Shown here one piece after another: positions 1 to 7,060 of a DNA stretch of 11,929 bases (position 1 is the first letter of the stretch; the number at the start of each line of letters is the position of its first letter). Location: positions 1-11,929 of the forward strand of contig CADCPD010000182.1 of assembly GCA_902803265.1 (NCBI GenBank). Reading direction: 5' to 3'. Both the position numbers and the translations under genes were made by a program. The notes under the pieces are model-generated. The model ran no database searches, was not told where the DNA came from, and saw only the letters and a list, made by a program, of their open reading frames with translations. This DNA comes from an uncultured bacterium. Lineage in GTDB: Bacteria; Cyanobacteriota; Vampirovibrionia; Gastranaerophilales; Gastranaerophilaceae.

Positions 1-155
1 TAAAAATCATTTTCACCGACGAAAGCTGGATTTTAGTACGTCCAAGCGGAACAGAACCTTTGCTTCGTATTTATATTGAGGCAGAAAGCAAAGAACAAAT
101 TTCTGATATGAAAATAAAAATTGAAAAGTTTTACAATAAAGTACTTTTAGGCTAA
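1..155 (+). CDS. Phosphoglucomutase/phosphomannomutase family protein, C-terminal end (partial)
   Basis: Only the last 50 codons are present, read from base 3 to the TAA at 153-155. The visible peptide contains 'WILVRPSGTEPLLRIYIEA', the phosphate-binding loop of domain 4 in alpha-D-phosphohexomutases, which grips the sugar phosphate during the 1-phosphate/6-phosphate interconversion. The 'PLLRIY' form is more typical of phosphoglucomutase/phosphomannomutase proteins than of GlmM, which usually reads 'PKIRVM', but substrate cannot be settled from this fragment. The enzyme would be cytosolic and supply sugar-1-phosphates for envelope glycans or glycogen. pheT starts 39 bp downstream on the same strand with no terminator-like hairpin between them, so cotranscription is possible. 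Confidence 0.9.
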   Translation, partial: KIIFTDESWILVRPSGTEPLLRIYIEAESKEQISDMKIKIEKFYNKVLLG

Positions 156-194
156 AATTAAAGAAGAAATTAAGAATAGAAAGAAGGATATAAA

Positions 195-2657
195 ATGAAA
201 GTTTCAATAAATTGGTTAAACGAATTTGTAGATATTTCAGATATAGATGTAAAACAAGTTGCTCATGAACTGACTATGAGCGGACTTGAAGTAGAAGCAA
301 CGGAAGAAATAAAACCTGCTTTTACAAATATTATTACTGCAAAAATAGAAAAAATAAATCAACATCCAAACGCAGATAAATTGCATTTAGTTGATGTAAA
401 TATCGGTAACGAAGTAAAAACAGTTGTTTGCGGAGCTCAAAATATACAAGAAGGACAAATTATTCCGTATGCCTCAGTAGGTTCACAAGTTCTTGACCGC
501 AAAACAGGTGAAACTTTCACTCTTACTCCAGCAACAATCCGAGGAGTTGAATCTCAAGGTATGTTATGTTCTTCAGATGAATTAGGTTTATCAGACAGAA
601 ACTATCAGGAAGAAGATGGTATTTTAATTTTAAACAGACTTTTTGATGATATAAAATTAGGTGAAAAACTTGAAGATGTACTACACCTTGAAAATGATAC
701 AGTTCTTGAAGTAGCACCAACAGCAAACAGAGGCGACGAAATGTCAGTTCTTGGAGTTGCAAGAGAAATAAGTACTTTATTTAACAGACCACTTAAATTT
801 TCTCCGTTACAACCGACTCAAGATTTATCAACTGACAAATTTCAAGTAGAAATAAAAGATGAAGATGTTTGCAAATACTATTCAGTAGGTATTTTAAAAG
901 ATATCAAAATAAAACCGTCTCCTGACTGGATGCAAAACAGATTAATCTCATCAGGTATAAGAGCAATAAATAACGTAGTTGATATTACAAATTATGTATT
1001 ATTAGAATACGGAACTCCTCTTCACGCTTTTGATTACGACAAATTAAACGGATATTTATGTGTAAGACGAGCAAATGAAGGAGAAAAACTTGTAACTCTT
1101 GATGAAGTTGAAAGAACTTTAACAAAAGATAGTGTTCTTATTGCTACAAAAGAAGAAGGCGTATGTCTTGCAGGCGTATTTGGCGGTGCAAATTCTGAAA
1201 TTGATAACAATACAAAGAATATAGCACTTGAAGCAGCATACTTCACACCTGCTTCAAACAGAAGAAGCGCAAGAAGCGTGGGTTATCGTTCTGAAGCCTC
1301 AGCAAGATTTGAAAGAGGAGTTGATATAGAAGCTGTTAAACCTGCTTTAATGAGAGCTATGCAATTATTGGTTGAACTTGCAGATGCAAAAATTGAAGGT
1401 ATGGTTGAAACAGGCGTTAATAAACTTGAACCTCAATACATTACTTTAAGATTTAACGAGGTTAAAAGAATGTTAGGCTGCGAAATTGATGCTGATAGAT
1501 GTATAGAAATCGCTGAAAATTTAGGTTTTAAATCTTGCGGTAAAAATGAAATAGCTGCAAAATTTGAAGTTCCTTCTCACAGACGCGGCGATGTTGAAAG
1601 AGAAATAGACTTGATTGAAGAAATCGCAAGAATAAACGGTTATGACAAAATAACACCAACTGTTACATTGGGTTCAGGTTCAGCTGAATATTCTTTTGAA
1701 GAAAAAGTTATTAAAAGAATTCACAACGTAATGCTTTCTTCAGGTTTAAATGAACTTGTAACAACTTCCTTAATCGGAAAACCTCTTTTAGATCAGTACG
1801 GAATAGCTTATGATGACGAAAAAGCAGTTAAAGTTGCAAACGTCCAAAGTGAAGACTATTCTATGTTACGTCAAACTTTAGCGGCAAATATCTTAAACAT
1901 CCTAAAAGGAAACTACGATCAAGGCATTAAAAACTTCTGGGGTTATGAAATAGGCAGAGTTTATTTTAAAACAGAAGAAGCATCTGAAAAAAATACCGGT
2001 GTTACAGAAACAAAAAAACTTGCAGGTGTAATTACAGGAAATGTTCAAAACTCTAAATGGCAGCAAACAGAAGAAACTGATTTTTACACAGTAAAAGGTA
2101 TTTTTGAAAAATTATTTGAAGAATTAAACTTACAAAACAGAGTTCAATATAATTTAACAAGCGATGTAGATATAATGCATCCATACAGAACAGCAAAAGT
2201 AAGCTTATTATCAAAAAAACCTATTGAGCTTGGTTACTTTGGAGAAGTTCATCCTAACTTGAGAAATAAAATGAAAATTAACCAAAACGCATACATTTTT
2301 GAATTAAATTTAGATGAAATAATAAAAGCTGTTCAACAAACAGTTGCAAAATACAAACAATTACCACAATTTCCTGAAGTTCAGAGAGATATTGCTTTTG
2401 TTATTGAAAATGATGTAAAATACAGTGACATTCAAAAAGTTATCAAAAAAGCGGTACAGAATGATTTATTTGTAAAAAGCGAAATCTTTGATATCTATAT
2501 GGGAGAACACATAAAAGAAGGCTTCAAAAGCGTGGCATTCAGAATTTATATGCAAGACAAAAAAGCTACATTAAATGATGAAACAATAGATGCTCAAATG
2601 AATTCTGTTAAAAACCAATTACAAAAAGAATATACTAACATAAGCTTTAGGGAGTAA
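195..2657 (+). CDS. pheT: Phenylalanine--tRNA ligase beta subunit
   Basis: This is the beta chain of the cytosolic alpha2-beta2 enzyme that charges tRNA-Phe; it carries tRNA binding and editing, while catalysis is in PheS. The 820-residue product has the full bacterial order: the N-terminal 'MKVSINWLNEFVD' start, an EMAP/OB-type tRNA-binding domain at about 40-150 ('HPNADKLHLVDV'), the B3/4 editing domain at about 210-390 ('NVVDITNYVLLEYGTPLHAFD' region, 'ARFERGVD'), the B5 domain at about 410-485 ('VEREIDLIEEIARINGYD'), a synthetase-like core, and a C-terminal ferredoxin-fold anticodon-binding domain at about 723-816 ('FPEVQRDIAFVIE'). Length is normal for the family. The ATG is preceded by AAGGA at 184-188, spaced 6 nt. 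pheS is not adjacent: a phosphohexomutase gene lies upstream, as in lineages where pheS and pheT are unlinked. Confidence 0.98.
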   Translation: MKVSINWLNEFVDISDIDVKQVAHELTMSGLEVEATEEIKPAFTNIITAKIEKINQHPNADKLHLVDVNIGNEVKTVVCGAQNIQEGQIIPYASVGSQVLDRKTGETFTLTPATIRGVESQGMLCSSDELGLSDRNYQEEDGILILNRLFDDIKLGEKLEDVLHLENDTVLEVAPTANRGDEMSVLGVAREISTLFNRPLKFSPLQPTQDLSTDKFQVEIKDEDVCKYYSVGILKDIKIKPSPDWMQNRLISSGIRAINNVVDITNYVLLEYGTPLHAFDYDKLNGYLCVRRANEGEKLVTLDEVERTLTKDSVLIATKEEGVCLAGVFGGANSEIDNNTKNIALEAAYFTPASNRRSARSVGYRSEASARFERGVDIEAVKPALMRAMQLLVELADAKIEGMVETGVNKLEPQYITLRFNEVKRMLGCEIDADRCIEIAENLGFKSCGKNEIAAKFEVPSHRRGDVEREIDLIEEIARINGYDKITPTVTLGSGSAEYSFEEKVIKRIHNVMLSSGLNELVTTSLIGKPLLDQYGIAYDDEKAVKVANVQSEDYSMLRQTLAANILNILKGNYDQGIKNFWGYEIGRVYFKTEEASEKNTGVTETKKLAGVITGNVQNSKWQQTEETDFYTVKGIFEKLFEELNLQNRVQYNLTSDVDIMHPYRTAKVSLLSKKPIELGYFGEVHPNLRNKMKINQNAYIFELNLDEIIKAVQQTVAKYKQLPQFPEVQRDIAFVIENDVKYSDIQKVIKKAVQNDLFVKSEIFDIYMGEHIKEGFKSVAFRIYMQDKKATLNDETIDAQMNSVKNQLQKEYTNISFRE

Positions 2658-2661
2658 TAAA

Positions 2662-3309
2662 ATGAAAAAATATTTATTAGCAATTCTGACTTTTATATTA
2701 GTTAATCTACCCGTTTTTGCAGACGTAATTCCATATTACGTATCAAACATCAGTACAGAAACAAGAGGCTTGTATCAAGCTCCAAAAGACTTAAAAATAT
2801 ATTCTCAACCAAATGAACAATCGGATATTGCATTACAATGTAATTGGGATTATAAAGTTTTCAACTGTCCTAATACGTCAATGAGCAACTTATTTACAGT
2901 ATTTGTACAAGCAAAAGAACTTGCATTTTTAACAGCAATAGATGACAACGGAGAATGGATAGAAGTAATTTACGACAGAAATTCAAATAAAGCCGGTTGG
3001 ATAAAAAAAGATGAAAATGATCCATACAGATTATTAAATTTAAGAACATTTTATAATTTATATGGAAGAAAATATGGTATATATTTACTAAAAGATGTTC
3101 CTGCAGAAGTAAAAAATCTCAAAACTTCAACATCTGTCGATGCACAAAATTGCGGACAAATTGAAAGACCTGTCAAAATACAATTACAAGCTGTAAAAGG
3201 TAATTGGCTTTTGATAAAAGTTTTTGAAAAGGATAAAACTACAAAGACAGGCTATCTTCAATGGAGAAATACAAACGGAGAAATTTACGCATTCCCTGCT
3301 ATAAGATAA
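2662..3309 (+). CDS. Secreted protein with two SH3-like halves, function unknown
   Basis: The product has 215 residues and starts with a clear Sec signal peptide (basic 'MKK', hydrophobic 4-18, probable signal-peptidase I site after 'VFA' at 18-20), so it should act in the periplasm or outside. The mature part resembles bacterial SH3-like modules: 'LKIYSQPNEQSDIA' (44-57) followed by 'DNGEWIEVIYDRNSNKAGWIKKD' across 95-117. A second, similar unit, 'GNWLLIKVFEKDKTTKTGYLQW', spans 180-201. Such domains often bind peptidoglycan or partner proteins, but no catalytic domain is attached. Cysteines at 60, 69 and 164 may be oxidised after export. Its SD (GGGAG, 2650-2654) lies inside the last codons of pheT and only 4 bp separate the genes, so translation is probably coupled. 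I do not recognise a specific family. Confidence 0.8.
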   Translation: MKKYLLAILTFILVNLPVFADVIPYYVSNISTETRGLYQAPKDLKIYSQPNEQSDIALQCNWDYKVFNCPNTSMSNLFTVFVQAKELAFLTAIDDNGEWIEVIYDRNSNKAGWIKKDENDPYRLLNLRTFYNLYGRKYGIYLLKDVPAEVKNLKTSTSVDAQNCGQIERPVKIQLQAVKGNWLLIKVFEKDKTTKTGYLQWRNTNGEIYAFPAIR

Positions 3310-3318
3310 TATACATCA

Positions 3319-4224
3319 ATGAAAGTTTACGAATACATAAAAACAGAAACAGATATAGATAAATTAAAAACTGAAGTTATAAAAATATTAGACTTTTATA
3401 ACCAAAAGTATACTGAAGCAACATCTGAGTCAAATTTATACCAATTCATCATTGATAATATTTCAATAGAGGCAAAATTTAAACACGTAGATTCTCCTAA
3501 AGTAAGTATTGTAATTCCTGTTTACAACCAATATATACTTACAAAGTCTTTACTATGTTCTATATACAAAAACACAAAAGATATTGATTATGAAATAATA
3601 ATTGCGGATGATAATTCTGATGATGAAACAAAAAATATTGGTGAAAATTTTGAAAACATTATCCACATCAAAAATACCTCCGGACACAAAGGTTTTTTAT
3701 ATAATGTAAAAAATGCTATTCAACATGCCAGAGGTGAATACATTTTTTTAATGAATAATGACATGATTACGTGTGATAATTATCTTACAGAACTTCTAAA
3801 TATTATAGAAAATGATAATTCTATTGGTATAGCTGGTTCAAAAATTCTAACAACAAACAATAAAATACAAGAATGCGGATTAAATTTATATAAAAATGGA
3901 TTAGTGTTTATCGGACAAAATGAAAACATAACATACTATGATAATGTTCCATATATTGACTGTGATTATTGCTCAGGTTGTGCAATTTTATTTAGAAAAG
4001 ATATTTGGGATAAATCAGGTGGTTTTGATACAAATTATGCCCCTGCATATTTTGAAGACTCTGATTTTGCACTTAATCTCAAACATAACTATAACTTAAA
4101 ATCTGTATGTGTTCCTAAATCAAAAATATATCATTTTAGAGGAAAATCCTACAAATTTTATAATCTGGACAAAAATAAAGAATATTTTCTAAAAAAATGG
4201 GACAAATATCTGACTAAAAATTAA
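3319..4224 (+). CDS. GT2-family (GT-A fold) glycosyltransferase
   Basis: This cytosolic enzyme should move a sugar from a nucleotide donor to a glycan or lipid acceptor; the exact sugar is not readable. Of 301 residues, about the first 58 are a helical, charged extension. The GT-A core then starts with 'KVSIVIPVYNQ' (61-71), has the nucleotide-binding 'ADDNSDD' (96-102), the DxD-equivalent 'NND' (146-148), and the acceptor-side 'YFEDSDFALNLK' (244-255), where E246/D247 supply the usual catalytic acid pair. 'HFRGKSYKF' at 272-280 is the late conserved His region of rhamnosyltransferase-like GT2 enzymes. There is no membrane segment. It begins 9 bp after the preceding secreted-protein gene with no convincing SD, and it looks even richer in Asn/Lys/Ile codons than pheT. 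Its stop overlaps the stop of the opposing SDR gene. Confidence 0.92.
   Translation: MKVYEYIKTETDIDKLKTEVIKILDFYNQKYTEATSESNLYQFIIDNISIEAKFKHVDSPKVSIVIPVYNQYILTKSLLCSIYKNTKDIDYEIIIADDNSDDETKNIGENFENIIHIKNTSGHKGFLYNVKNAIQHARGEYIFLMNNDMITCDNYLTELLNIIENDNSIGIAGSKILTTNNKIQECGLNLYKNGLVFIGQNENITYYDNVPYIDCDYCSGCAILFRKDIWDKSGGFDTNYAPAYFEDSDFALNLKHNYNLKSVCVPKSKIYHFRGKSYKFYNLDKNKEYFLKKWDKYLTKN
4221..4224. other. Overlapping stop codons of convergent genes (TTAA)
   Basis: The palindrome TTAA contains the TAA of the glycosyltransferase (plus) and the TAA of the SDR (minus). The 4-bp overlap leaves no intergenic space and I see no hairpin terminator in the adjoining coding ends, so transcripts from the two sides probably overlap. 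Confidence 0.95.
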
Positions 4225-4937
4225 TATCCAACACTCAAACCGGCACAAATATTGATTGACTGTCCTGTTATACCTCTTGCATCGTCTGATATAAGATATT
4301 TGATTAACCTTGCAATTTCAACAGGATCAACAAATCTTTTTTGTGGAATAGTATCAAGGATTTCCTCCTTTGAAAATTCAGAATCCTCAATTGAATTATT
4401 TCCTAAATCAGTATCAACCCAACCCGGATTGATTGTATTTACCGTAATATTATATTGGGCAGTTTCTAGAGCAAGAGCTTTTGAAAAACCAATTAATGCT
4501 GCTTTAGATGCAGAATAAACACTTGCACTTGCTTCACCCATAACTCCGGAAATCGAACCAATATTAACTATTCTACCCCATTTTTCATTTTTCATATTTT
4601 TTAAAACATACTTTGAAAGAATTATTGGAGCATTCACATTAACATTGATTATATCTTTTATTGTTTCAATATTTTCTTCGTCTAATTCCGAATAATTATA
4701 AATACCCGCATTATTGACTAAAACATTTATTTTATATTTTTCTATAAATTCTTTAGCAGCATTCAAATCAGAATTCAAATCACAGCGTAAAGTATCTTTT
4801 GCACCCAAAATTTTTAATTCTTCAAGCAGCTCTCTGTTTCGTGCGATAACGTAAACTTCTCCGACAGAAAGCATTTCTTCAAAAATTTTTCTGCCAATGC
4901 CTTTTGTAGCACCAGTTACTAATATTCTTTTAATCAT
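4221..4937 (-). CDS. Short-chain dehydrogenase/reductase (FabG-like SDR)
   Basis: This is a 238-residue classical SDR, a cytosolic NAD(P)(H)-dependent oxidoreductase of a carbonyl/hydroxyl group. The Rossmann cofactor loop is 'TGATKGIG' at 8-15, the structural 'NNAG' is at 75-78, and the catalytic set is complete: N100-region Asn, S128, Y141 and K145 ('YSASK'). 'NTINPGWVDTDL' (167-178) and the C-terminal 'GITGQSINICAG' are typical of the FabG/3-oxoacyl-ACP reductase branch. R33 after the second strand would favour NADP(H). Length suits FabG, but there is no fatty-acid gene alongside, so the substrate stays open and no symbol is given. The start overlaps the end of the upstream RWYD-repeat gene by 8 bp, indicating translational coupling; this is the last gene of the minus-strand cluster. 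Confidence 0.93.
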   Translation of the reverse strand: MIKRILVTGATKGIGRKIFEEMLSVGEVYVIARNRELLEELKILGAKDTLRCDLNSDLNAAKEFIEKYKINVLVNNAGIYNYSELDEENIETIKDIINVNVNAPIILSKYVLKNMKNEKWGRIVNIGSISGVMGEASASVYSASKAALIGFSKALALETAQYNITVNTINPGWVDTDLGNNSIEDSEFSKEEILDTIPQKRFVDPVEIARLIKYLISDDARGITGQSINICAGLSVGY

Positions 4938-5256
4938 TACGATTATCTTTCAAATCCATTAACACATGAGTTACAACACTATCAACCAAATATGTTTGTT
5001 CTTCGTCAGATAAAGTTTTTATAAACTGAACAATCGTATAAAGTTCAATATGTTCATCATACCAACGCTTATAAGGATGTTCCCATGGTTTACTCAATGC
5101 ACTAATTTGTTCATCAAGATTAAAATTGAATTCATGAATCAATATTTGCAAAAGATGATTTGAAAATGCATCAAGAACGTCATTATCTTGTTCTTCTAAA
5201 TACGCAATAAGTTCACTTAATTTAGGATTTTTATCATACCAACGTGCATGCTTCAT
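4930..5256 (-). CDS. Small protein made of two RWYD-type repeats, function unknown
   Basis: I do not recognise this 108-residue protein. It has no signal peptide and no membrane segment, and looks fully helical. Its main feature is an internal duplication: 'RWYD' occurs at 5-8 and 64-67, and the 39 residues after each align without a gap (offset 59), keeping the order RWYD, a helix with hydrophobics at L13/L72, L16/I75, I17/V76 and Y19/F78, an acidic turn, then a second helix (F31/L90, L35/V94, L36/V95, L39/V98, F43/L102). A linker of about 20 residues ('NFNLDEQISALSKPWEH') joins the two units. It starts 15 bp after secG with no obvious SD and overlaps the SDR gene by 8 bp, so it is a genuine member of this operon. 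That context does not identify a function. Confidence 0.85.
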   Translation of the reverse strand: MKHARWYDKNPKLSELIAYLEEQDNDVLDAFSNHLLQILIHEFNFNLDEQISALSKPWEHPYKRWYDEHIELYTIVQFIKTLSDEEQTYLVDSVVTHVLMDLKDNRND

Positions 5257-5271
5257 AATGTCAAACTTAAA

Positions 5272-5496
5272 TTATTTTATAATACCAAAACCTAATAAAA
5301 AAGTACAAACTAAAAAGATAGCACTTACGTAATATGTAAGCTTGTTCAATCCTTTCTCAGCACTTTTTTGAGAAGTAAACATCTGAGATGCACCACCAAT
5401 TGCAGCAATACCATCGCCTTTTGGTGAATGCAATAATATCAATACTATTAATAATAATGCAGAAACTATTTGTAAAATCCAAACAAAATTTAACAT
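5272..5496 (-). CDS. secG: Preprotein translocase subunit SecG
   Basis: This 74-residue inner-membrane protein is the small auxiliary subunit of the SecYEG channel and helps SecA-driven export. It has the SecG plan: a hydrophobic helix at about 5-22, a conserved cytoplasmic loop containing 'LLHSPKGDGI' (21-30) and 'GGASQMFTSQKSAEKGLNKLTY' from 34 on, and a second membrane helix at about 55-72. The length is normal for the family (about 70-80 in Gram-positives and cyanobacterial relatives). Translation should start at the ATG with an excellent SD (AAGGAG, complement of 5502-5507, spaced 5 nt) located within the end of the Nudix gene; the two genes overlap by 7 bp. The signal-peptide proteins in this window would depend on this machinery. 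Confidence 0.95.
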   Translation of the reverse strand: MLNFVWILQIVSALLLIVLILLHSPKGDGIAAIGGASQMFTSQKSAEKGLNKLTYYVSAIFLVCTFLLGFGIIK

Positions 5497-6179
5497 ACTT
5501 TCTCCTTATCACGACTCATAATAAAGTGGCCTCTTAATGAGTCTAAATTAATTCTATCAAATGTATATAATCTTGCAGGTCGCTTAGAAGTAGATTTAGA
5601 AAATTCATTTAGTTCTATCAAACCTTCAGTACATAAAACTTTCTTTCTGAAGTTACGTTTGTCTAATAATTTTCCCATAATTAATTCATAAGCTTTTTGC
5701 ATTTCGGTTAGAGTAAATTTTTCATTTAATAACTGATACGCCACAGGGCAAACATCTAATCTTTCTCTTGTACCTTTTATAGAATATTCAATAATAAGTC
5801 TATGGTCAAACGCAAGAGGAGGTAAATCGTTAACATTATGCCATGCGACATCCGGATCCGAAAATACTTGAACATCATTAGCTCTAACAAGAGCGAAATA
5901 TGCACAAGTAATAACACGTGATGTAGGGTGTCTAAGAGGATCACCAAATGTATAAAGTTGTTCTAAAAAGACATTATCAACACCTGTTTTTTCTTTTAAA
6001 ACACGTTCTGCTGCTTGATCCAAATTTTCACTCATTCTAACATATCCACCAGGAATAGCCCATTTATCTTTAAAAGGTTCATTATGACGTTTAATTAACA
6101 ACACTTTTAATTCATCATTAAACATTGTTAATATAACTGTATCGACTGTTATTTCATGAGTTCTTGTTTCGTTAAACAT
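5490..6179 (-). CDS. NrtR-like Nudix-domain protein with C-terminal winged helix (likely transcriptional regulator)
   Basis: The 229-residue product has a Nudix domain (about 8-140) followed by a winged-helix-like C-terminal part (about 150-220), the layout of NrtR regulators, which sense ADP-ribose-type ligands and control NAD metabolism genes. 'LKVLLIKRHNEPFKDKWAIP' precedes the Nudix box at 45-67. The box keeps G45, E51, R59, E63 and G66, but where REUxEExGU is expected it reads 'RVLKEKTGV': E60 is Val and E64 is Lys. Two of three metal-binding glutamates are thus missing, suggesting ligand binding without hydrolysis. The C-terminal 'FTLTEMQKAYELIMGKLLDK' (155-174) with 'RNFRKKV' matches the NrtR recognition-helix region. 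It overlaps secG by 7 bp and lies 58 bp after the transglycosylase gene. Its target genes are not visible here. Confidence 0.85.
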   Translation of the reverse strand: MFNETRTHEITVDTVILTMFNDELKVLLIKRHNEPFKDKWAIPGGYVRMSENLDQAAERVLKEKTGVDNVFLEQLYTFGDPLRHPTSRVITCAYFALVRANDVQVFSDPDVAWHNVNDLPPLAFDHRLIIEYSIKGTRERLDVCPVAYQLLNEKFTLTEMQKAYELIMGKLLDKRNFRKKVLCTEGLIELNEFSKSTSKRPARLYTFDRINLDSLRGHFIMSRDKEKVC

Positions 6180-6237
6180 TCCTACCTGCTATTAATATTT
6201 CTCTTCTTTTTCTAATACTTCCACTTTATTCAATAAA

Positions 6238-6906
6238 CTAAATTTGTAAAATTCCGTTCATGTTGTTATCTTTTGTTTCACTTGAGTTAATTGTTTGAAT
6301 TCTAACAACAGGAACAACCGTTGCAATTGGCTTATTAGTAGATGGTACTGTTTTAACAAGCGGTTTAGATTTAGCTACAGGAGTTACATCAAACGAAAAT
6401 TTTGGAGGTTTTTTACGTTGAACACTTCTGATAACTTTATCCGGATTATTCTTCAAATGAGAATACTCTTCCATAATAGATTTAACGTATTTTCTTGTTT
6501 CACCATATGGAGGAACTGTTTTGTTGCATCTGTTAACAATACCTGGACCTGCATTATAAGCTGCCAGCGCCAATTCTGTAGAACCATACATTTGATACAT
6601 CATCTTATAATACATTAAACCGCCCTTAATATTATCACTTAAATAATACGGATTAACACCCAATTTTTTTGCAGTTGAAGGCATTAATTGAAAAACACCA
6701 ACAGCACCTTTTCTGCTTGTTGAATCATGTCTAAAGCCTGATTCTGTTTTTGCAATACTTAATGCAAGGGCAGGATCAATTCCCATCTCAATTGCAGATT
6801 TTACAATCTTTGCTTTTACAACTTCTACACTTTCGGCATTTGCCTTTAAATTTTGGCAAAATATCACCACAAATGTGATTGATAATAACGCTATTTTTTT
6901 TAACAT
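6238..6906 (-). CDS. Soluble lytic transglycosylase (SLT domain), exported
   Basis: The enzyme cleaves the MurNAc-GlcNAc bond of peptidoglycan to give 1,6-anhydro-MurNAc ends, acting in the periplasm. The 222 residues start with a Sec signal peptide (about 1-24, 'MLKKIALLSITFVV', probable cleavage after 'ANA'). The SLT core follows at about 30-150: catalytic Glu E55 in 'AKTESGF', 'GAVGVFQLMPSTA' (67-79; the usual MQ dyad is FQ here), 'AAYNAGPG' (116-122) and 'YVKSIMEEY' (140-148). All family motifs are present. The last 70 residues are a Lys/Pro/Val-rich, probably disordered tail without a recognisable LysM or SPOR domain. An SD-like AAAGGAAG (complement of 6911-6918) precedes the ATG. It is the first gene of the minus-strand cluster and is divergent from the prepilin genes. 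Confidence 0.95.
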   Translation of the reverse strand: MLKKIALLSITFVVIFCQNLKANAESVEVVKAKIVKSAIEMGIDPALALSIAKTESGFRHDSTSRKGAVGVFQLMPSTAKKLGVNPYYLSDNIKGGLMYYKMMYQMYGSTELALAAYNAGPGIVNRCNKTVPPYGETRKYVKSIMEEYSHLKNNPDKVIRSVQRKKPPKFSFDVTPVAKSKPLVKTVPSTNKPIATVVPVVRIQTINSSETKDNNMNGILQI

Positions 6907-6910
6907 TGGA

Positions 6911-6990
6911 CTTCCTTTGATACTAATTGTAAATCTATAAATTTATTCGTGATTTTAGTGTATTATAAACAATTTTAAAAATCAAGTCCA
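6911..6990 (-). promoter_or_regulatory. Candidate sigma-70 promoter and SD for the transglycosylase cluster
   Basis: On the minus strand a perfect TATAAT (complement of 6962-6967) lies 17 bp after TGGACT (complement of 6985-6990; four of six matches to TTGACA, with the spacing measured). The SD AAAGGAAG (complement of 6911-6918) then precedes the ATG. The leader would be about 50 nt. This promoter could serve the whole five-gene minus-strand cluster, since no other clear promoter is visible downstream. Confidence 0.55.
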
Positions 6991-6996
6991 CCAGTT

Positions 6997-7008
6997 TATT
7001 AGTATTAG
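6997..7008. repeat. Tandem TATTAG repeat next to the prepilin operator
   Basis: Two exact copies of TATTAG are followed by a half copy (TATTGT, 7009-7014) that forms the left arm of the palindrome at 7009-7023. It may be chance in AT-rich DNA, or an additional regulator contact. Confidence 0.5.
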
Positions 7009-7040
7009 TATTGTCTGACAATATAAGTTCATGGTATAAT
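7009..7040 (+). promoter_or_regulatory. Candidate extended -10 promoter of the prepilin cluster with overlapping palindrome
   Basis: TATAAT at 7035-7040 is preceded by TG at 7032-7033, making an extended -10 element. A weak -35, TTGTCT (7011-7016), sits 18 bp upstream. A perfect 15-bp palindrome, TATTGTC-T-GACAATA (7009-7023), covers this -35, a classic position for a repressor operator. Two copies of TATTAG (6997-7008) directly abut its left edge. Transcription would start near 7047, almost at the SD AGGGAG (7047-7052), giving a very short leader before the ATG at 7061. Confidence 0.65.
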
Positions 7041-7060
7041 GATAATAGGGAGTTTAAAGA

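Noticed and set aside
13..207. Minus-strand reading frame across the phosphohexomutase end and pheT start
   Set aside because: It overlaps two genes that are plainly real and encodes a Phe/Leu-rich string typical of antisense AT-rich DNA.
523..762. Minus-strand reading frame inside pheT
   Set aside because: It is antisense to the tRNA-binding domain of a clearly real gene, with low-complexity Leu-rich composition and no SD.
1034..1246. Minus-strand reading frame inside pheT
   Set aside because: Antisense shadow of the B3/4 domain; no family features.
5271..5283. AT palindrome ATTAT-TTT-ATAAT at the end of secG as terminator
   Set aside because: Only A-T pairs over 5 bp with a 3-nt loop and it contains the secG stop; too weak for an intrinsic terminator, and the next gene starts 15 bp later.
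6180..6237. A separate promoter before the Nudix gene
   Set aside because: No -10 and -35 pair with proper spacing could be found in the 58 bp; read-through from the transglycosylase gene is simpler.
6295..6618. Plus-strand reading frame opposite the lytic transglycosylase
   Set aside because: Antisense shadow; Asn/Arg/Phe-rich composition with no recognisable motif.
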